From Cyclostephanos tholiformis (Eukaryota; Bacillariophyta; Thalassiosirophyceae; Thalassiosirales; Thalassiosiraceae): 27,208 bases of DNA. The stretch covers positions 1 through 27,208 of the forward strand of contig JALLPB010000057.1 of the NCBI GenBank assembly GCA_036939975.1, read 5' to 3'. A model generated the notes under the pieces. The model ran no database searches. It was not told where the DNA came from and worked only from the letters and a program-made list of their open reading frames with translations. Numbering within the stretch: position 1 is the first letter of the stretch; each line of letters starts with the position of its first letter. The position numbers were made by a program, and so were the translations under genes. Positions 23,301-27,208 of the stretch are shown here, in pieces.

Positions 23301-24573
23301 ATACTCGGTCAATCGTGGAAGCACGTGAATGAAGTTCTTAGTCCTTGTATCTTGAATGCCATCGGGCATCCGTACGATAAGTGTAGAGATCACATTGCGT
23401 CGTGCCTGTTCAGGATTCTCTCCTGCTACAGGAAATGCATCAATACCGACAAAGCTTTGAGGAGTGGTAGTGAGGCACAAAATTGTGAAGACTCTGGAAT
23501 TCAAATAATGAAAGAGCTAACAAGCGAAGACCCCGAAGTTCAAATAATGAAAGAGCTTACCAACATACGCGACTCAGTCAAGTTTTCGTTCAAGGAAAAA
23601 GTTAGGGCTCTGGGTACCGCGAGGAAGTTTGTCTCGTGCTGCGTTCACTGGGGAGACGCCATACATGACTATTCAGGGATCATAATTCCGTTTCTACCGA
23701 TTGCATTTGAATCTTTGCAGACTGCCGAAGGCAAAGTTTCACCCGAAGATCGTGTCATCGAAGCTGAATTAGTGGTGGGTTACCGTTACGCCTTAGCAGA
23801 CATCAGCTCCTCATGTGCGATCAACTATGGAGTCTCTCACGACATAACAAAAGTCCTTGATGTTTTGAAACGTATGTCTAGTCATCATTATTGGCAGATA
23901 CGACATGCCAGTGCACATTTCCTGCGAAACTTTCAAGGCGCACATAAATTTTTGTTTACCACGGATCAGGAGAACATGACTTTGTCAATTGCCATTTCTC
24001 TCCTGTCAGATGATCGGCGAGAAGTTTCCAGCGCAGCAACATCAACCCTTACTGGTATTCTTGCCATGCTTCCACAAGCTGCTGTGGAGAAACTTGTCTC
24101 ACATTATATCTCGATCGCGAATAAGGTAAGCCACATGCCTTAATCCCTTGCTTTAATAGAGATTCATTATGATAACACACTATTCCAATTCCGACTTTGA
24201 ACTTCAGTCTCTGCGGAAGAAGACGTGTAAAAAATTGCCAGTGTCGAATATGTCAATTGAAGAAAACGAAATGAAAGTGGCTGCGGAGAAGCGACGTGCC
24301 ATGAGGCAGCAGCAGTCTGTCTTCATGCTCTCTGCTGTTGTCATGGGTAGACCGTATGACACCCCTCCTTACATCCCAGAAGCTCTAGCCGCCTTGTCAA
24401 AACACTCCTTTGAGCATAAGGCGTCGTTGAGCGTGCGGGAGGTTGTCAAGATGGTGTGCTCGGAATTCAAGCGTACTCACACGGATAATTGGGATGCACA
24501 TCGGAAGCAGTTCACACAGGAGCAGCTAGAAGCTCTTGATGATGTTGTGAGCACCCCTCATTATTATGTGTGA
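17345..24573 (+). CDS. PSME4: PA200/BLM10-type proteasome activator (PSME4 homologue)
   Basis: Four exons, 17345-17454, 17685-22906, 22984-24125 and 24208-24573, with introns of 230, 77 and 82 bp (all GT-AG; phases 2, 1 and 0), give 2279 residues. Joins read TEG-GIPYATID, GAFH-DALRYVIHQ and SIANK-SLRKK. PA200/Blm10 is a giant HEAT-repeat ring that caps the 20S proteasome without ATP; it serves acetylated-histone turnover and proteasome assembly. Evidence is a helical-repeat body throughout, a middle-domain segment around 533-562 (FIKPYYNPSNTGAWTFPLG), and the diagnostic C-terminal domain: MGRPYDTPPYIPEALAALS, FKRTHTDNWDAHRKQFTQEQ, ending TPHYYV. The final YYV fits the Hb-Tyr-X motif that inserts into the 20S alpha ring; human ends YYA. 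Human, plant and yeast forms are about 1840, 1810 and 2140 residues. An acidic Asp-rich insert lies at about 90-113. The first exon is inferred from frame and a good AACGATG start context. Confidence 0.92.
23487..23564 (+). repeat. In-frame 39-bp tandem duplication in PA200
   Basis: Two adjacent 39-bp units (23487-23525, 23526-23564) encode EDSGIQIMKELTS and EDPEVQIMKELTN, residues 1946-1971 of PA200. A 19-bp core, TTCAAATAATGAAAGAGCT, is identical in both. The frame is kept. Confidence 0.92.
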
Positions 24574-24815
24574 GCAGGAATAGATTAGATTAGATGAGGG
24601 TTGATTAATCAACGCTACAGCATAAGCGGACCAAAATGTTAAATTAACGATTCTAATGTCCCTTAACGCTGCTAAAGTGCAAACAGTTCAACATGCTCAA
24701 TGTAACAGAGCATTAGAGCATCATGTTCTTCATAACAAGAAGCTAAACACAGAAGTATTTTTTATTTCGTCGAATGATATCCCTACATACATGCCAAGTG
24801 TCATTTTTCTTGGGT
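24574..24815. other. Convergent 3' region between PA200 (+) and the PPR-like gene (-)
   Basis: The 242 bp must hold both 3' untranslated regions. It is AT-rich, with a short TTAGATTAGATGAGG-type repeat just after the PA200 stop. No gene is seen. Confidence 0.5.
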
Positions 24816-27026
24816 TTAATAAGTGCCGTCCCATTCCACATGACGGCGCATCCTGTAATTCCTATCTTGGCGCAGCTTTCGACCCTTATCTATTGCCACC
24901 TTCACTCCAAGGCCAAGTTCTTTTTGCATGAACGAATCAAAGATTGGACCATTGCTGATTGGCGGCAACGGTGGCGACGCGTCGCCACCCTCATCAACCT
25001 CAACGTCGTCCATGTCTGGAACATACCCACCCAAACTCATCATCGCCTTCACGACCTCTTCGTCCATGACCCCCTCCTCCACGCACCCCTTATGATACAG
25101 TGCGAATGCCATGTTCCCACGCGTCAGACTGGGTGGGATGCAATTACCGATCGTTCGTATCAAGTATGCGTACGTCGCCGAATTCCTACCCCCGATGACG
25201 TCATTCGCGCGCTTGCCCTTGACGTTGCCGTCCAACAGCCGAGCCTGTCTCCTCAACGCCGACCGAGACGTGGCCATCCTCGTGGAGTTCCCGAGGATGC
25301 GCAACGTGAGGGCGGAGCACTCGTGCATGCGCGAGTAGGTCGATAGCGCCGCGTCGATGGTGACATCTCGCAGTCGTTCGCGTTCGCGCCTCGACAGGTC
25401 CGCGGCGATGTCCATAGAAGTCTTGGTGGAATTGCCGATGGCACCGCCGAGGACCTTGGCGTTTTCCACCGCCTCGGCGTACGAGGTAGGATCGAAGTTG
25501 GAAGCGACGCGCAATACCGCGTTGAATGTCATGGGGGTCGGACATGTCCGGACGTCGAAGTTCCTCGACGAGCGTAGGTCGAACCCGGCGAGGGATCCCG
25601 CGCCCGTTCCCGCACCAGCGCCTATGCCGCGCCCGATCCCGCTCATGGGGGAGCCGAGCCTTCCCTCCCCCCCCCGGCCACCACCAACGCCGATGTCCCC
25701 CCCATCGATCCAGTGACGACGCAGGACCTCGTCCAACATCGACTTGGCCAATTCCGGCGGCGATCTTGAATTTTCGGGCATGATATTGACTAGGTCGATG
25801 AGGGAGGAGGGCGCGTCCCCCCCCCCCCCGCCATGGCGATGCTCGTGACATAGACAAGCCAAGGCGTCCAGCACCAGATCGTACATATGGGTGGTAACGC
25901 CCGGATCGGCGCCATATTGGTACCTCTCCGGGTCGCTCGACTGGGATGACGACGCCGCGTCCACATCCGTTGGATGACCCATCCCCCCCCCCGCCCCCCC
26001 AGACCCCGATGCGGCCCCGTTCGTTATCCCGACCCTCGCCATGTTTTTGTTCACGGATTCGGCCCACTTCTCGAAGGACGCGTTGGCATCGCGCTCGTTC
26101 TCATCCCCCATCTCATCGTCGTCGCTGTCCGACGACGACGACGACGAATCGTCGTCGCCGGTACCACCACCGGCACCCTCCCCCCCGGACGAGGAGGTCC
26201 TACCGTCGGCCGACGGATCGAGTACCTGACTCCGAACGCGCCTACGAAGCTCGGCGTACGTCTCGCCCTCCCTGATCATGCGCTCCAGCAAATCCAGCAT
26301 GGCCCGGAGGCACTCCTCCTTCCCCATCGTCGTCGTCGTCGACGACGACGATGGCGTTCCCCCCCCCCGGACGGGGCAGCCATCGTCGTCGTCGCCGTTT
26401 CCCTCGTACGTCATCGTCCCGCGCTCGAGGGACCTGGATACGTACGATATGACCGACGCGCGCGCATTCAATCCCCTCATGACGTACTCCGCGCGTTGCA
26501 CCGCGACGTCGGAGGCGTAGTACGCGGCGAGTATCTCCTCCTCGACGGTTCGTAATACGAGACCCGACGTCCCCGACGTCGGATCGTCGTACGGGATGAG
26601 CGATCCGATGGGCGCGTCGAGGATGGACTTCAATTCGAACCGCAGGAGGGATGGCGGACAAGCGGGCGGGGGCAACGATCGGGAGTGCCTCGTGGGCAGT
26701 AGGTTGGAGGAGGACACACGTCGTCGACGTGGAACGTCGTCGTCGTCGTCGTCGTCGTCGTCAATCGAGTCTCGGGCCGCGGAGGAATAGGATCTCGGGA
26801 CATCGTTCGCGCCGCGGCAGCAGTGCCGACGATGCGTCGATCGCAACGGCGAATACGACGACGTCGATGTCGCCGGACCACGAATGCCATAAATCTCGAC
26901 GGCGGAGTGGAAGGAGGAGGGGAAGGGCGTGACGAAGATGGCAGTGGGAGGACGACGGCTGTGGGAGCGCCGCAGGAGCGACGACGACCGTGCTGGCAGC
27001 CTCGTTAGGGTTGATGCGTACGACAT
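24816..27026 (-). CDS. Probable organelle-targeted PPR-like protein, low complexity and GC-rich
   Basis: The first ATG is at 27026 (the frame is open to 27050 only from TTG), giving 736 residues without introns. The N-terminus, MSYASTLTRLPARSSSLLRR, is basic, Ser/Arg-rich, without acids, and fits a mitochondrial presequence. Segments such as VTTHMYDLVLDALACLCHE, CPTPMTFNAVLRVASNF and NSATYAYLIRTIGNCIPP resemble the 'T.N.ll.a' pattern of pentatricopeptide repeats, and the end (VEEGVMDEEVVKAMMSLG) fits a final helical pair. PPR proteins bind organellar RNA one base per repeat. The assignment is tentative because the repeats are few and separated by long Gly, Ser and Asp inserts. The gene is strikingly GC-rich, with C runs of 10 or more (25819-25830, 25983-25992) and several (CGT)n tracts. 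It may be unstable. Confidence 0.7.
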   Translation of the reverse strand: MSYASTLTRLPARSSSLLRRSHSRRPPTAIFVTPFPSSFHSAVEIYGIRGPATSTSSYSPLRSTHRRHCCRGANDVPRSYSSAARDSIDDDDDDDDDVPRRRRVSSSNLLPTRHSRSLPPPACPPSLLRFELKSILDAPIGSLIPYDDPTSGTSGLVLRTVEEEILAAYYASDVAVQRAEYVMRGLNARASVISYVSRSLERGTMTYEGNGDDDDGCPVRGGGTPSSSSTTTTMGKEECLRAMLDLLERMIREGETYAELRRRVRSQVLDPSADGRTSSSGGEGAGGGTGDDDSSSSSSDSDDDEMGDENERDANASFEKWAESVNKNMARVGITNGAASGSGGAGGGMGHPTDVDAASSSQSSDPERYQYGADPGVTTHMYDLVLDALACLCHEHRHGGGGGDAPSSLIDLVNIMPENSRSPPELAKSMLDEVLRRHWIDGGDIGVGGGRGGEGRLGSPMSGIGRGIGAGAGTGAGSLAGFDLRSSRNFDVRTCPTPMTFNAVLRVASNFDPTSYAEAVENAKVLGGAIGNSTKTSMDIAADLSRRERERLRDVTIDAALSTYSRMHECSALTLRILGNSTRMATSRSALRRQARLLDGNVKGKRANDVIGGRNSATYAYLIRTIGNCIPPSLTRGNMAFALYHKGCVEEGVMDEEVVKAMMSLGGYVPDMDDVEVDEGGDASPPLPPISNGPIFDSFMQKELGLGVKVAIDKGRKLRQDRNYRMRRHVEWDGTY
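26330..26351. repeat. 22-bp perfect palindrome of opposed CGT/CGA repeats
   Basis: TCGTCGTCGTC followed directly by GACGACGACGA is a perfect palindrome centred at 26340/26341 inside the PPR-like gene. It encodes the Ser-then-Thr runs SSSSTTTT on the minus strand. One strand can fold into a hairpin. Confidence 0.9.
26735..26762. repeat. (CGT)9 microsatellite in the PPR-like gene
   Basis: A 28-bp uninterrupted CGT tract encodes an Asp run at about residues 89-97 of the PPR-like protein on the minus strand, between the presumed targeting sequence and the body. Confidence 0.92.
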
Positions 27027-27153
27027 AATTGGTCCCCCCTTTGAGTTCAATGGTTCGAGGGTTAATTACCTAATTTAAGGGAGAGAGATGCGGTGCGCCG
27101 CCCAATGCAAGACGCAGGACTGAGATGTGATATGGTAGAACACGCGGCGCTAC

Positions 27154-27202
27154 TCGAGTGGTCTTAAACTCGAAATCAGGGACAAAATCCGGGGTGTCCC
27201 TG
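27154..27202. other. Two adjacent perfect hairpins at the right edge of the window
   Basis: Hairpin A is TCGAGT (27154-27159), an 8-nt loop, then ACTCGA (27168-27173). Hairpin B, after 3 nt, is CAGGGACA (27177-27184), a 10-nt loop, then TGTCCCTG (27195-27202). Both stems are perfect. It lies about 130-170 bp upstream of the PPR-like start and may belong to an RNA gene or repeat that continues past the window. Confidence 0.6.
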
Positions 27203-27208
27203 GGGCGG

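Noticed and set aside
27027..27050. Upstream extension of the PPR-like gene by 8 residues
   Set aside because: The frame is open, but the first codon there is TTG; the first ATG is at 27026 and gives a good targeting sequence.
27144..27208. tRNA-Ser/Leu-like start (acceptor-like GCGGCGC, A-box-like TACTCGAGTGG, CTCGAAAT anticodon-loop-like)
   Set aside because: The D-stem and anticodon stem do not pair in the tRNA layout, and the T-arm and 3' acceptor would lie outside the window. Recorded as a structured element only.

Overview
This is a nuclear genome fragment from a protist, most likely a diatom or a close stramenopile relative. Short GT-AG introns (74-106 bp, plus 230 and 515 bp outliers) interrupt the genes. 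The gene set is purely eukaryotic: mevalonate pathway, ARF GTPase, GARP tether, UTP4 and PA200. One protein carries a signal peptide ending just before a Phe, as in diatom plastid bipartite presequences. The decayed Copia fragment at the left edge resembles diatom CoDi elements. The organism call is an inference from gene content, not from a marker gene.

Layout, left to right. (1) 3-490: decayed C-terminal end of a Copia pol gene, then 470 bp without a gene. (2) Diphosphomevalonate decarboxylase (-). (3) A probable plastid coiled-coil membrane protein of unknown function (+, 2 exons). (4) VPS51, a GARP/EARP tether subunit (-). (5) An ARF1-type GTPase (+, 2 exons). (6) A small secreted six-cysteine PAN/apple-like protein with a spliced hydrophobic tail (-, 2 exons). 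(7) A GT31/C1GALT-like type II glycosyltransferase (+, 3 exons). (8) UTP4/Cirhin with a very long charged N-terminal extension (-, 2 exons). (9) The PA200/BLM10 proteasome activator, 2279 aa in 4 exons (+). (10) A probable organellar PPR-like protein (-).

The nine cellular genes alternate strand without exception (-+-+-+-+-). The window is therefore a chain of divergent pairs with short shared promoters (272-513 bp) and convergent pairs with short shared 3' regions (150-511 bp). One divergent pair, ARF and VPS51, joins two Golgi/endosome trafficking genes. Between ARF and the PAN-like gene lies a 17-bp inverted repeat carrying AATAAA on both strands, a candidate bidirectional polyadenylation site.

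I found no defence, toxin, CRISPR or clustered biosynthetic system. The interest lies in gene arrangement, in splice-dependent protein ends, in small duplications inside coding ends, and in two adjacent hairpins at the right edge. Exon structures were assembled by reading splice sites and frames by eye; no alignment was run.
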